In this document: positions 1-14,239 of the stretch, piece by piece | Position numbering within the stretch: the first letter of the stretch is position 1 | Layout of the letters: every line of letters begins with the position of its first letter | Assembly: GCA_964019155.1 (NCBI GenBank) | Contig: OZ025244.1 | Coordinates: forward strand, 14,078,013 to 14,142,012 | DNA length: 64,000 nt | Direction: 5' to 3' | Source of the DNA: Osedax fenrisi | Taxonomy: Eukaryota > Annelida > Polychaeta > Sabellida > Siboglinidae | Position numbers and translations under genes: made by a program | The notes under the pieces: generated by a model | What the model was told of the DNA's origin: nothing | The model's database searches: none | What the model saw: only the letters and a program-made list of their open reading frames with translations

Positions 1-237
1 ATGATTGTGAGCATGAATGTTACATAACATATATATATAATATATAATATAGGCGCTAGGATATTGTCAGTGTTTGTTGAAACGTTTATATATAACTGTC
101 ACTACCACCACGTATTACACCATAATGTCCCCGAAAGTATATCCCGATCTACATCACGTAGATGTTACCACGTAGATATCCCCCCCCGAACGTATATCCC
201 GATCAGCACCAGCTTCTGAAACACTGCATTCGATACC

Positions 238-268
<31 letters not shown>

Positions 269-539
269 CTAATTAATATTATTGGAACGCCCCTTTGCGG
301 GTGTGGCGGGCGTTCTGGATGGATTACGGCGCTTTTTTTGATACCGCGTCGATAGCGAGAGCACGTACAATTATCTTTTATCGACGATAAGCACATGGCG
401 GAGACTCTCCTTGAATAAAACGATTATTGGAACCGCGAACCGTATTGACTTGTTTTCTAACCCACATAACATATATATATATATATTAAAACTTGGAATC
501 ACATTGACCCATACACATGAGCGCACACACATACACATA
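1..539. other. no gene seen; simple repeats
   Basis: Contains a short (ATT)n run near 238-268, a C-run near 180 and (TA)n near 470. I see nothing coding. Confidence 0.6.
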
Positions 540-2764
540 CAGTGAAAGCCGCTTACTTCGACAGCCACGTACATCGATAATTCGGCTACATCGACATTTC
601 GAGATATTTTTGTTGGATTTACACCTATTTACATGTAAATTAATCCGCGTACATCGACAATCCACTTATATCGATAATTCGGCATTATCGACATATTTAT
701 GAGGTAATATTTGGAATTGAATCCACTTATATCGACAAATTTGATTATAAAACAAATTATTTACAAATTTTAATTTTTATGAAAAGTATTCCCATCGTAT
801 TCATTTATATTCCCCTATAGGGGTATACCAAAGATTTCCCGAAGGAAAGATATAACACTTACGCGAAATCGTGTAATTCGAATTTGTATACAAAATACCC
901 TGGTGCCACCTATAGCGGGTTACTTTTAGGAACTATGTGTTGTTTATAATGTAAATTCGTATTTAACTATACACTTTTAAAATGTTAAATAATATGCTTT
1001 AAATTAATATGATATTTATGTTTTAAATGCTATAAGTATATATATAGTAAGTAAAAGTTAATTTATATTGCATGTAATTTAATAGAGAAATGAAAACATT
1101 GTTGTATGCAAACAGAGCCGAACCTAAATCTATTTCAGTGATTTCGATACTACTGCTAGCAGCGGTTGGGGATATTACTAAATTACGTTGCATACATAGG
1201 GAGTGTTATATCTTTGCTTCGCAAAATCTTTGGGTATACTACACAATATCGTCAGTATATCTATAAATAACTTGATATTTAATATCTTATGTAATTGGTC
1301 AATATTTAGATACGCCTACAAATATGTATCATATATAATATAATATGCTATAATATATTATATCATATTATATAAACATATTGCATATTGTATATATATA
1401 CTATAATATATTATACACTACTTGTATATCAGTATTAATACTATATTCTATTTATGTTAAATACAATTAATTATAATATTATAGTTTTATAATACTAAAG
1501 TACGCGAGAGATACAAAGTTTGTACTCAGTTGTTGATACATAGTTTTTATCATATACAAATATCAAAACATTAACACAAGTAAAAAGTAGGGAAGTAACA
1601 ATGAACTATATAATCCGTAGTCATATATTATTGTGTCTGTAGTGTATAGTACCCTTAATTACTGGCGTCACTATTACGTACTAACACCTATGACTCATTG
1701 TGTAGGTATATATTTATATTCAATGTATATCTAAATATCATGTTATCTATTATAAGTAATACTATATAGAGTTAAATATTGTATTATAGTACAATATGTC
1801 ACGGGAATACTATAAACTATTATATGATATACAAATACATTGCATGGATCAACTCTCTGAGTACAAATCGGTGGTGCAGTGCTTCACCAGATGCAGATAT
1901 ATGAGCTCAATTGTAATTAACAATTCTTAAAATAGATGTTGGTCATAAGATCAATAGTATCAAAGGTATTGGCGTAACTTGTTAACATGTCGCATCACGA
2001 ATTATTACGTCATTAATTTCCATTGTGTTTTTTTATTTTTTCTATATCCTATGTTATATTTAATAAAGTAATATACAATATATCTAAATATCATCATATT
2101 ATCTATTATACATCATTGTATTTCGAATATGTAAACTAATAGTATACTATAGTATGCATATATACATACATGCAATAATTTAAAAGTAAGATATAACTAT
2201 ATAACTTTATAAAAAAAACTATCAAAAACATAAATAATAAAATATACAAATATTCTTATAAATATAAAGATCGTGAATCAAATAAGCCGATCCAGGATCG
2301 CCGATAAATTATCGCGATCCTGCCCATCACTAACTATACTGTATTCTATATAGGTTAAGTATAACATATACTTTATATATAAACTATAGTTAAGTATAAT
2401 ATATACTATATAGTATACTATACTATATATCATATACTCTACTATACTATAATATACTATATACATTTAAGTAATACTTTTTAATATATTCTTTGATTGA
2501 ATTGCGATGGGTGTGTAAATAATTAGTTAACTAATTTAATAATTATTAAATATTAATAATATAATATTATTTAATAAACATGTAATTAAACCTTTTTGTT
2601 ATTATATTATATGCATATATTATATTATTACATACAAATAATTATCAATAAACTAATGCGTTATACATCATTAGGGTTACGCCCATATCGCTCATATCGA
2701 CAATCCGCCTATATCGACATTTTTGGAGCTTACACAACCATGTCGATGTAAGCGGCTTTCACTG
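540..2764. mobile_element. pogo/Tc1-mariner-like non-autonomous element (MITE)
   Basis: Ends are inverted: CAGTGAAAGCCGCTTAC at 540 and its complement GTAAGCGGCTTTCACTG ending 2764, each flanked by TA, the Tc1/mariner-type target duplication. Just inside both ends are clustered copies of a TIR-like motif (ATCGACA / ATATCGACAA at about 569-735 and 2684-2725). No transposase ORF is visible. A second element (823-1239) is nested inside. Confidence 0.75.
823..1239. mobile_element. nested MITE, GTATACCAAAG family
   Basis: Imperfect terminal inverted repeats: GTATACCAAAGATTTCCCGA at the left, and at the right GTGTTATATC, then GCAAAATCTTTGGGTATAC. The same termini recur near 3995-4560, 44861-44922 and 49756-50280. 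Non-coding. Confidence 0.6.
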
Positions 2765-3994
2765 TACTTACATAAACCAATATATATTATAATAATACAA
2801 TTATAATTATTTAATAATATAATATCATACCATATATTCTATTTTGTTTTTTAATATTTATATTATTAATTAGTTATTTATTAATTATGTTGTTATTATG
2901 TTATATAACATTATTTATACGTGTGATATCGAATACAATAGGCATAGGTGTGTTCAATAAAGTACTAATTACTTTATTAAACACATAATTAAGATACATA
3001 GTTCATTGTAAATAATGAATACATTAGTATTACTAAAGCAATACATGCACGTCTGTACGTTAAGCTGGTTAGTTAGGTTACACTCGCGAATAGTTACTAG
3101 AAATACCTTTATGTGCGAATGTTCGCTACTATCTAATACTATTATTCGCGCGAATATTACCAAGTGTGACCTGTAGTCATATTTAAATTGTATTAATACG
3201 ATATATCGTATACACTTTATACATAGTTATATTTATACGTAACATGTTAATACTCATTCATTATTGATATAAATATACCAACTATTCCAATTATATATAT
3301 ATACCTTATATTATTATATACTTAATATACTTATACACTTAATATATTATAACTATATAATATATGAAAACAAAAAATAACGGAAACCTATAATTATCTG
3401 CTACCATGACATCGAGTGCGGAAGAGATTTATGGACACGCCCACTTCTGACGCTCATTTCCACTTATAGGTGGCGCAACGTATTATATTATCGGCGATAA
3501 TTTGTCGCTCATGATTTATCCGCACGTATGTCATTAAAGCATACGCGTGTCACCAAGCGCGTGTAATAAATATTAGTCACGTGATTCATTATTTTGATTT
3601 GTAGTGCTCACGTGACCTACTACAGCGATAATCTTGCACGTGACGCCCTCGTCATGAGAAAATTATGGGGATTGGATGTTTGAGGAACGCCCCACGGCTT
3701 TTAAACTAATTATAGCACATCGCGGTACTAAATTATACCTAAATACATCAACGACAATCTACATAGATATATAGGTATAAATATCATATACGTTATAAGT
3801 TACTATTACTAGTTTATAACACACACCCACATATAGATACTTATTTGTTACCTAATTACATATATGTGGGTAATAACGTATTATTATAGGAAGGACGTCG
3901 TCCAATCACTATCACTGCAATGGTTATTTGTTATACTAAGATCTAGGTACCATTCAGTGGTATAGTAATTATATTTCAATGATTTAAATCTTTG
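2765..3994. other. non-coding AT-rich stretch with CACGTGA boxes
   Basis: No supported gene. Holds a short inverted repeat at about 3075-3172 (AGGTTACACTCGCGAATA against its imperfect complement ending in AGTGTGACCT) and CACGTGA boxes near 3577, 3609 and 3637. Confidence 0.5.
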
Positions 3995-4560
3995 AATCAA
4001 ATATATCAAAGATTTTCCGAAGGAAAGATGGTTCACTCGACCGATTTATTGAAATAAAAACGACACTAGCGCAAATGCGACGGGTATGTGAACTAAAATC
4101 TATTTTTTGATTCGTATATGTTTAGATGATACGAAATTTAATTAAATTAAGATATTTATAAAAATTCGATTTATATCGAAAAGTAAGTGTTCCGCAAAAA
4201 TATTATTTGGAGATATCAAAAGTGAATTCATAACAATTGTACCGAATTTGTATAGGTCAAAAGTAGATTCATTCAGTCACTGTTATTTACATGTAAACTT
4301 GCAATGCCGTGAAAATTTCGTAATTTTTAAATATATTTTTAAAAATATAATTAACATATATGTATATATATATATTATAATATTAAAAGATATTAGTCTG
4401 ATAATTATATTAATTTCATTATGAATTAATAATATTAAATATAACTTAAAATAATAAATATGTATCCATCTAGTGGTTGGTATGAGAACTATATTAAAAT
4501 AATTACATAGCTTAGATAGGGAGTGGATCATCATTGCTTCCAAAAAATATTTGAATAATC
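3995..4560. mobile_element. MITE, GTATACCAAAG family (diverged copy)
   Basis: The left end has ATCAAAGATTTTCCGAAGGA. The right end has CATTGCTTCCAAAAAATATT, the imperfect complement. Termini match the element at 823-1239; the interior is AT-rich and non-coding. Confidence 0.45.
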
Positions 4561-4895
4561 AAGGATAATTATTTATTTTTCAAATAAAAATGCATTCATA
4601 TAATAAATTCTATATAAATATTTAAATAAAAATACTTATTTATTTATAAATTAGGTTTGAATTGAATGATGATTTTTATAATATTTTTGTTGATGATTTT
4701 TTACGTTATTTTGTGTATCAATTCAAATGTGTACTCCTGTATAATGATGCCATACGATAACATTACTCAAGCGTGACATACCAAGTTCACAAAATATACG
4801 TTATCAGATGTTCTATATTTTATAATTTGTATAAGAAATATCTATATGTATTAGAACATATTAGTTTAGAGTTGTTATATAATAAATATGTGTAC

Positions 4896-4946
<51 letters not shown>

Positions 4947-6077
4947 TATAATTAAGTATACTTAATAACTGTGCATCTACAATATTTACTTATTAAATGT
5001 AATAATACAAACTATTTTAATAATGACAAATAATGAAATTATCAAGGAAATGCCGTATATATATTAATAAAGTATGTTGTTAATATATATTTATATATAT
5101 ATATAGAATAATTTATCAAGGTGTATTGTTTAATATATATATATGATTTTTTTATGAAATAATAATATATAATATTATAAATAATATAATAAAATATGTT
5201 GTTATGCAATATTTATTCGCATATTATTTTGTTTATTTGTATACATTAAAGTAAATTAATCGTCATATTGTCAGTGTTAGTTACATAATAGCTACGTAGC
5301 CACCTATCGGCGATGATGACGAGCTATTTCCCCCTCCCCATCCCTCCTCAGTCTCCCTCAGTACACTTGTCCCTCTCACCCCGCCGTTAAGCACCCGCTG
5401 CAGGGTAATCGTTGCATTACGTAATAATCATTGCGTAACCGGGTGGTAATTAATCACAATATGGCACGTTTGTAGAGGAGGAGGAACGCACCGATAGATA
5501 ATCGTGATGTATTGCATAATAATACATACATATAATACTGCTAACAATCTGCTGATGTTGTTTCTATTTTATCGAAATGGTCTTTATGTATACTATAATA
5601 TTAGCTAATAATTCTAAATATGTATATACACATAATCTAATGAATATTGTTACATTGCATACATAGGAAGAAAATAGATGTGCTTTATTCACTAAAAATT
5701 CTATTTTCGTATATTTATGATTTTCATTTTATTTGTAAATTGTAAAGAATGTTTTCGACGGTAAAATCTGTAGATGTTATATAATAACTATGAATTCTAT
5801 TTGTGAATATTTGTTAATTTTATATTTTTTGTAAATTGCAAACAATGTTTTTGATTTTGAAATAAATATCTACATATGTAGAATATTGAAATACACATGT
5901 TGGCGTAATGTACAGTGTTTCTGTATATTTGTTAATTTAATGTTTCTTATTGTAAAGGGGTATACGTTAAACTATAATTGATAATTATATGAACTAAATT
6001 ACTATATACATATGTGCACGTTCCTACACACATGCACACATACATACACATATATACATACATAATCATACACACAT

Positions 6078-6141
<64 letters not shown>

Positions 6142-7074
6142 ATAGTTACATATTAATATATGTTATGGGTAATATACTGACTGATATAACCTTTAATCTG
6201 TGTCGTATGCCTACACTTAATATCTGAATGTACTGGTAGTGATGAATTCATTTTACACTGTTAAGTATGAATATAATTAATTATAATTATATATATATAT
6301 ACATTATGTATATACAGTTATCTAAGAATTATTTAATCGGTTCAATACATTAATAAGTCCATATATTACTCCATAATGAAATGTATAGTTTTGATTATGT
6401 AATAGTCATATTATACATATATTTCAGCTTCCTCTCTCGTCGCTAAATCTCGAATAGAGGTAGAGATGCAATTACCAATTCACACATGTGTGGATAGTTA
6501 ATCGACAACGGACAATGTCCGTGGGACATATTGTTATCATACAGATATGAACAATTAGTGTAATGTATATGTATATCTATAGGTATGAACACCTAATATA
6601 GTCATACCTTATGTTATCGACCGACACCTACGAGATCTGATGATAAAATAGGAGATAGAGAAACACAGATTTAGGGACGGGCCGCTCCCCCTCGTGGATA
6701 ATAATCATACAAGTTAGCCACGCCTATTACGTTGGCTCGACTGTGTATACTATAGTAGGGGCACGTCACTCAAATACAGCGATGATGTATTACGTCATAA
6801 TTAACGGTGACCACGTCCACGACCGGTTCCATTGTGTCCCCCATCATACTATCTCGCTTACGTAACATTTATTACAGGCCCACTTCCCGCCCCGCCCACA
6901 TCTATGTCGTAATATGGTAAACGTCACGCAGTACCGAGTTCCGTTTGAAGAAAACAGCGGAGGAAGAACAATGGTGGAGACAAAAATGATGCCGAAACAA
7001 AACTGTATATTTTATTATAAGGAGTATTAGCATTTTATTCGTGATATCATATAAATGTAGGTGACATAAGGGAA
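4561..7074. other. intergenic, (TA)n tracts and GC-richer islands
   Basis: Long (TA)n at about 4898-4942 and 6083-6134. Islands at 5285-5500 and 6440-6990 carry TTACGTAA-type palindromes. Around 6971 an ATG with good context (GGAAGAACAATGG) opens only about 19 codons, not enough to call a gene. Confidence 0.45.
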
Positions 7075-7131
7075 TAGCGGACGAGAAGGGAGTAGGGGGT
7101 AATTTACATTTACGCGAAAATGGTTATAGAT

Positions 7132-7170
<39 letters not shown>

Positions 7171-8140
7171 ATATATTTAAACATTACAATATCTACAACA
7201 ATAAGTCATTTTTTTTCAATATATTAAATTTATTACATAATATTTTTTCTTCAAATTTCCATAAAAACAAGTTTTGGAAATGTACTTTACTGAATTGATT
7301 ATTAAGTATAAATACATATTTTCTTATAAATTTATAAAATATAATATGTTATTTATAAATATATGATTATATTATATAAAAATAGTGTATTAGTAATACG
7401 TTATAGGTATTTTAAAGTACTATACGTAAATGTGTGTTGTCCATCCATGGATAACATAAGAAGATAGAGTGGATGAAAATAAACCAATCAAAATAGAGTA
7501 ATATAGGTCTAATTTAAATACTATATTTTAATAAATAAATTATTGAAGACTATATTTAGAAAAATTATAACTAGATATAGGAATTAATAGGAGTTATAAT
7601 ATAATCCCATATGTATTTTATTATTTATGAATATTTATACAGCTAATATATATATATTATAACTCCTATTAATTCCTATATCTAGTTACTTTTTCTTTCC
7701 TTATATATTATCGTAAATATTAAAATTGTCAACTTATGTATTTATATAAATATCATTAGAATACAAATTAAAACACTCATCGAATTTATTAACAATGAAT
7801 TGTTATCTTTATACTACAAAATATATTATTAAAATTATAAAAATTGAAAAAATGAATCGAGTATATAGCGAGACATCTATTGATTTATTTTGGTACTAAC
7901 ATCCTCTACTCCCTTCCTGCTCTATTTAATCGTTATTTGTCGAGTGTAACTAAACTAATATCAATACTAGAAATATATGTGTTAAAGTAAAAATTTAAAT
8001 AGCTATATTATAAAACTATATATATTCTATAAATTGTGAAAATATGAAATTGCAACATCAACTATTCATCGATATATTATAATTCTACTAAGTCATACAA
8101 AATATCCTCCACACTCCCTTCCGTCCACTACTTATTTATA
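7075..8140. mobile_element. possible TIR element
   Basis: The left end AGCGGACGAGAAGGGAGTAG and right end (complement AGTGGACGGAAGGGAGTGTG) are similar and inverted. An inner copy of the same motif, inverted, lies near 7900. The interior contains the strong hairpin at 7568-7689. No ORF. Confidence 0.4.
7568..7689. repeat. long hairpin
   Basis: Arms of over 30 bp, starting TAACTAGATATAGGAATTAA and returning as its exact complement ending at about 7688, separated by a loop of roughly 50 bp. Could be a palindromic MITE core or form a cruciform. Confidence 0.8.
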
Positions 8141-9098
8141 TAAATTCGAATAAATAGTATGTATTAATAATATGTAATTACATACACACAAATATAAATA
8201 CATTAATTAATTAATATTAATAATTATTATAATCATATTATTGTTTATTATAATCATTACATTATATTATATTATTTATATATAAATACGAAATTAGGAG
8301 AATTGAAAATCTCACAAGCATATTGGGGTGGCGTATTATTGTTGGTCCAAGCTGAAGGTAACATTTTAGCATTGAATAAACATTTATGGTGAATACAAGA
8401 TTTACACTTACTACAGGAGTTACTATCGATGACATTACACGTTTTACTAAAATAAAGCAGTTATTCATGGTGTGTGAATATACACCACAGTAAACGCAGT
8501 GCAGTATCAATGTGAAAATAAACAAAAAGTCACAATAAAAATAGTAAAATAAAATAAAGCAATTAAAATCAATAGAATTACGTAAGCGAAATGCAGCGTT
8601 TTGGTCTAGTGATTTTGTGATTATGCAGTATGTATGCAAAATAAACTATCGTTAATATAAAACTAGATATAATATCAATAGAAAACTTATTAAAGTATAC
8701 TCTGATATTATATAGGGAAGATAATATATTAGTTTGTAATGCGCATATAATATGATGTACAATGTGGTATAATAATAGTATACACTAATCTTAAGGTCAC
8801 GCCGGTTTGAATACGGATTACCGACAACCATAGCAAGCCAGGCACGGGAAGATCCTCCTGGACAGTGACCGAGATATGTAGTTGTATATCACCAGATGTA
8901 ACGAAGTATATAATATCAGTATATAAGTGATAACGAATGCATATGTAGCGTGTAATACATACAAATACGAGATAAATGTGTATCGATAGTTAACAATAGA
9001 ACATTAAATCAATGTAAATACGTCCGTTCGCTACGAGAATTGTATGAAAAGTGATTATGAAACATTATTTATTGAAAAATTCGTCTACGGATTATACG

Positions 9099-9142
<44 letters not shown>

Positions 9143-11200
9143 TATTGCTATTAAAATGTGTATTTGTTTTATTAATATTACAATATACTCATCAAGTATC
9201 GATGAACCATTTATTTACCTTATATACATAATTATTTATATGGATAGTTACGTTATCGATACTATTAGAATAGATTAATAAAGTATATTTATTAAATCGT
9301 CATATCATCAGCAAAAAGTGTGCATTTGAATACATTTAATACTAAATCAAGTAATGTATAAATGTTATAAATAACATTGCACCTATAATAGTACATCATC
9401 ATATATATATAAAGGATATATTTCCGAAGCATCATTATAATTAGGTTGACATATCAGTTATAAATGTACTATAGTACATCAAAGATAGATTAAATCCTAT
9501 AGGATCCATTACATTATAATAATCTATAGCTCTATTATTAAACACAATATGCAAGAAATTTAAATTTAAATATATAATTTAATTTATCTTTTTAATATAT
9601 TTAATATTTATAAATATGTGTATTTTAATACGAGCGATCAAATATGTATACACATTATATTTATTTAATTATATTTGACAAAAATCAATATTTAATTCGA
9701 AAATATAATTTGTATTATATTTACAAAAATCATTATTTAATTCGAAAATATAAATTGTAAAATATATAATACAAATTATATTTTCAAATTGAATATTTAT
9801 TTTATTAAATATAATACAAATTGTATTTTCAAATTAAATATATATATTTTGTTAAATATAAATTAAATGATTATTTGTTTTCAACATTATTCAATATTAA
9901 ATATAATATATATAGGCATATATTCTACATATTTTGTATATAATTTCTATTCTATAGTATTCTTTAGCAACATTCACAAATTATATAACGTAAACTTTCT
10001 TTATTCCATGGAAATGTTCACATTCTCCTTTGTTACCACTACATACACTATATAATACCTACACATATTAATATCGTACAACAATGCTGTAATATCCGCC
10101 GCTATTGTTGTGGATGACGTAATCGGTACCGTACTAGATTCTTTCACATGCTGCCTTAGCTATTACGTAATGAGGACAGAGCATCGATTGAAGTTTAATT
10201 GGTGATGTACCGCTCGCAGGAAGAAGGGCGGTATGTTACATCATCGGACGCTTACATCACGTAGAGATATTACATCACTATCACAATGTTACGTAACCAT
10301 GATATATCCTGGGCTAGGTGGAGAGGTTCAGATATTTTAACAATCAATTATAAAGTAAAAGTTACACACACTATATTCTATTCTATATTATTATACATTT
10401 ATAAAATTACCCAATATATATTAATATAATTTGAAATTATTATTAGACACAACTTTAAAAAAAATTAAAATGGTATATAGAGAAAATTTTATAATATGAT
10501 TTTATAGTATTAAATTTAAAATTGAAAAATAATAGCTACTGTCGATACAGAATTTTAAAATATTAATTTATTATCGTTTAATCTGGCATTTTCAAAGTCA
10601 TCTCCATTCTACTTTATATATTTGAGTATTTCTTTCTTCTAATGCATAATTAGAAGTTGATTTTTTTCCAAATATGTGTATATACATATATGTGGTTTAA
10701 ATTTGAAGCGATTCGTATGTGTATTTAATGAAATATCATCGATTTTGTAGTCACATGATAATCGGTGACGATTTATTATATGACACCGGCACTCGTTGCT
10801 CGCGATGTGTACACCCCTTTAAACTCTTGAATGGTAAATTTTATTTCAATATTTTCATATTTATTTGAACTATACTACCATTTAGAAAAAGGCTTCTATG
10901 TATGGATACTTTCCCCTACCTCTAAAGCGGTGATCACACAAAAATATGGCGGCATATATGCTGGTATATTATGTCGGCATATATATATATTTAAAAAAAT
11001 AGAGAATATAATAAATAAATCCTCAACTACACAAATTATTGAATTTGACCTTTGTACTAGATATTTTTTAATTATTTGTTATTAATTTATATTTTTAACA
11101 AATTTGAATTTTATTTATATACATAACTAAACAGAGTAATAATGAAAATATTAATGTATTACTTATTAACACGCTTATTGCTTTAAAAACTAACAGAGGG
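8141..11200. other. intergenic AT-rich stretch
   Basis: No supported gene. Contains (TA)n near 9105-9136, a 2+2 inverted duplication at 9676-9866, a GC-richer island at 10080-10320 with TTACGTAA motifs, and a triplicated GGCATATAT motif near 10950-10990. A B-box-like GGTTTGAATAC occurs at about 8810, without a convincing tRNA fold. Confidence 0.45.
9676..9866. repeat. two direct plus two inverted copies of a 46-bp AT-rich unit
   Basis: A unit starting ACAAAAATCAATATTTAATT occurs twice in tandem and is followed by two copies of its reverse complement, giving a compound palindrome of about 190 bp. Confidence 0.6.
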
Positions 11201-11211
11201 TGTACATTCTG

Positions 11212-11888
11212 GGGCATCACGGAGATTAATATGGGTATCAGACTGGATAAAAAAAAGAGTGAGATCGAATTTTTGCAGGTGCTTACGCGGTGATGCAAAA
11301 TTTAGCTAGGGAGAAACCGCTACTTTTCAAGCAATACCTGAGGGTATCAGTTTCTATGTTTAATGTCCTAGTGAAGCTGGTTGGACCACATATTAAACGG
11401 ATAAATACGAACTATAGAAAGTGTATTCCGGTACAGATGCGATTAGTAATAACTCTTAGATATTTGGCATCAGGTAATTATATATTTAATTTAATATAAT
11501 ATTAATATACAAAATATATACTTAGTATACTACTATTATAGTAAATATACTTTATAAATATACTATACTTTATAGTAAAACACTAAGTGTAGTATAGTAC
11601 GACGTAAAGCGTATCATTAAATAACCGATTCGTATATTATATTAACTTGATCGTCCAGTGGACGTGATGCGTGTTTTTGCAGATAAGCGCGCTCATTGAA
11701 TTACATATACTTGTTATATTTAGACTATGAGTCATTATTATTTTTTAATCACAATACGAATATAGTTAATATATAGTGACCATTTATATTATATTTATAA
11801 ATAATTATTTTATAAAATATATGATATAAATAAATTAACACGAAGGTTGAGTCATGTCTCAATATTATATACAATTAAAAGTATATTA

Positions 11889-11927
<39 letters not shown>

Positions 11928-11996
11928 CAAATATCTCTTACAAATATTTATATATTTATACAAATGTACAAATATTTTATTATATTTATAAATAAT

Positions 11997-12058
<62 letters not shown>

Positions 12059-13080
12059 TATGAATAGATTTACATGAAGTTTGAGTCATGTCTCAATATT
12101 ATATACCAGAACAATTATAATTAACTATATATATAATAATAAAAATATCTCCTACATATATTTATATATATATATAAAAATGTAAAAATATTTTACGAAA
12201 TTAGTTATTCACTTATATATAGTATATTGTAAGATACCTAATAGCAAGTACTATTTATTAATATAAATATTTATACATTTGATTATTGATTAATTTTAAT
12301 TTATTTTACTAACAGGTGAAACTATGAGAAGTCTACATGATCAATTCTGCATCGGAAAATCCACCGTTACGATTATAATTTACGAAACCCTTGAAATACT
12401 CATCCTTGTACTACGACCGACTTATTTAAAAGTTATTTTTATGTATTATATTATTTCACAATTATGTATTAAAATAAATTATTAAATTAAATTTTCATTC
12501 AAGGAAGTGCATTTTAAATATAAATATATCAATATTAATATAATAATATTTACTTTATAAATTTAATTACTATTTTCATGCCGAATACGACTGCTGAGTG
12601 GAAGATTATTTCGGAGAAGTTTGAATCCCGGTGGAACATACCCAATACTATTGGAGCTCTAGACGGTAAACACGTGCATATTAACCACCCTAGAGATGCT
12701 GGATCTATGTTTTTCAACAACAAGGGATCCCATAGCATTTTCCTTATGGCATTGGTAGATGCCGATAAGAAGTTTACCTAGGTCGACATCGGTGTTAATG
12801 GTCGAGCATCGGATGGTATACCATAGTATACTATAGTATATTTAATTCGTGTTCTTTAAGAAAACATATAGAATTATCAACTAATCCACTAAATATACCA
12901 GCTCCTAAATGTCTTCCTGGCAGGAGTAAACCCATACCATAATTCATATTAGCAGATAATGAATTTCACCTACAAACTTATATGATGAAACCATTCGCTA
13001 AAAAATCTAGACATAAAATTTAGAATATTCAATTACCACTAATCGAGAGGTAGGCTGGTAGTAGAAAATGGATAAAAGAA
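11212..13080 (+). pseudogene. PIF/Harbinger (HARBI1-like) transposase, decayed
   Basis: Pieces align in order with the DDE transposase of PIF/Harbinger elements. About 11219-11280 gives WVSDWIKKRVRSN; a frameshift follows; 11280-11474 gives AVMQNLAREKPLLFKQYLRV and LRYLASG. A GT-AG intron fits 11475 to 12312. 12313-12420 gives GETMRSLHDQF and IGKSTVT. 12578-12830 gives IPNTIGALDGKHVHINHP, MALVDADKKFT, then an in-frame TAG where the family has Tyr, then VDIGVNGRASDG. 12835-13080 gives NSCSLRKHIE, IPAPKCLPG, ADNEFHLQTYMMKPF and SRGRLVVENG, with more stops and shifts. IGALDGKH and the ADNEF segment correspond to catalytic acidic positions. Multiple breaks make it inactive. Confidence 0.85.
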
Positions 13081-14121
13081 AACTTTATAATAGTTAAGTC
13101 TTTTAATTCTTCTGATACTTTGTCCAGCTCCTGCCCAATATGCATCAATAAATGATGCGCAGTAGATGACTTTTCAGTTTTGAGAAGTTCAAATATGTTA
13201 TTGTCTACAGATTTCTTTTGAACATAACCTATTCTCTTCCTCTTTCTACTTCTTACTGCTTCTTCAAACTGATCCCTAGTTATTCTATGGATGTAAACGA
13301 ATATATAATTATTAATTCTATGCTTGATGAATGTACCATCAACTGGTATATTAGATGCAAGATTAAATATAAATATATCAAAATTAATACTAAATTATTT
13401 TACAGTACAAGGCACATCTGATGATAATATATATGCATTATTATTGTTATATAATAATATTAGGACTAAAATAGGGTCATGAATAATATACAATAAAATA
13501 ATAAAGAAATTAAATTTGTTGTCAATTAATATATATGATATAATAAAAATACTTAGAGTCTCCTCTAGATCGACAGCGACTGATGGCACAGGACTTATTG
13601 GATTGCATACTTCACTAATTATCCGTGTATTCGTCATATTACTGATAGGGTTAGAGATACCACTAATTCCTAAAATTGGACTACAGGTGTATCATATGTA
13701 TTTTAAATATTCAGCGTATTCAGCAAATTAATACATTGTCTGCGAATTTCCACAATTGGAGTGCTTGGTGGTTCTGGTGTAATCCGACTTGATGGTAGAT
13801 TCGATGTAGATGTGCGTTTTAAATACGACTCTAAGAAATGAAAAATCGTCAAAAAAATACCATACCGGTTTTTCAGTTGATACCTTTTATAATAATAAAC
13901 ATCATTATATTAATATAAATGAAATATACATATTACATTAAAGGTATGTATGTGTGATATTTAATTTAAACAATATTTTAATTATAGTGCAATGTGACAT
14001 ACCTAACAAAGTCACCACCCGCTGAACCACTTGGTGCAAGTCTCCTACTTTCATTATATAGCTTCGTATACCTACAGAATGAGTTCTTCAAACTCCTGTA
14101 TTTTTCAGGTAATTCTGATTC
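13030..14121 (-). pseudogene. Harbinger accessory ORF, MADF-like DNA-binding protein, fragmentary
   Basis: Convergent with the transposase, as the second gene of PIF/Harbinger elements often is. 14121-13990 gives LVESELPEKYRSLKNSFCRY and APSGSAGGDFVRY, resembling the last helices of a MADF domain, ending at a GTATGT donor. 13855-13730 gives SSRITPEPPSTPIVE. 13690-13540 gives a Ser/Pro-rich linker (VCNPISPVPSVAVDLEETLS). 13297-13030 gives ITRDQFEEAVRSRKRKRIGY and LMHIGQELDKVSEELKDL, a basic then helical tail. In active elements this protein helps import the transposase and bind the ends. Splice phases between the pieces do not all match, so I treat it as decayed. Confidence 0.6.
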
Positions 14122-14239
14122 TACAAGGTTTAGATTTGTATATTATTTTGAAGGAATATATATATATATTAATGAATCTATAAAAAAAATATGCAGAAGT
14201 CATATAAATATGTTCATATTATTAAAAGAAAATTGACAC

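Noticed and set aside
4773..4955. ORF with YIYIYIYI run (and similar ones at 9051, 11892, 18785, 24121, 43574, 49576, 51530, 57234)
   Set aside because: (TA)n translates as alternating Tyr-Ile; no domain outside the run.
8793..8890. tRNA or 5S-like gene around a GGTTTGAATAC motif
   Set aside because: B-box-like only; no matching A box at the right distance and no cloverleaf by eye.
12550..12738. Minus-strand ORF
   Set aside because: Shadow of the Harbinger transposase frame on the plus strand.
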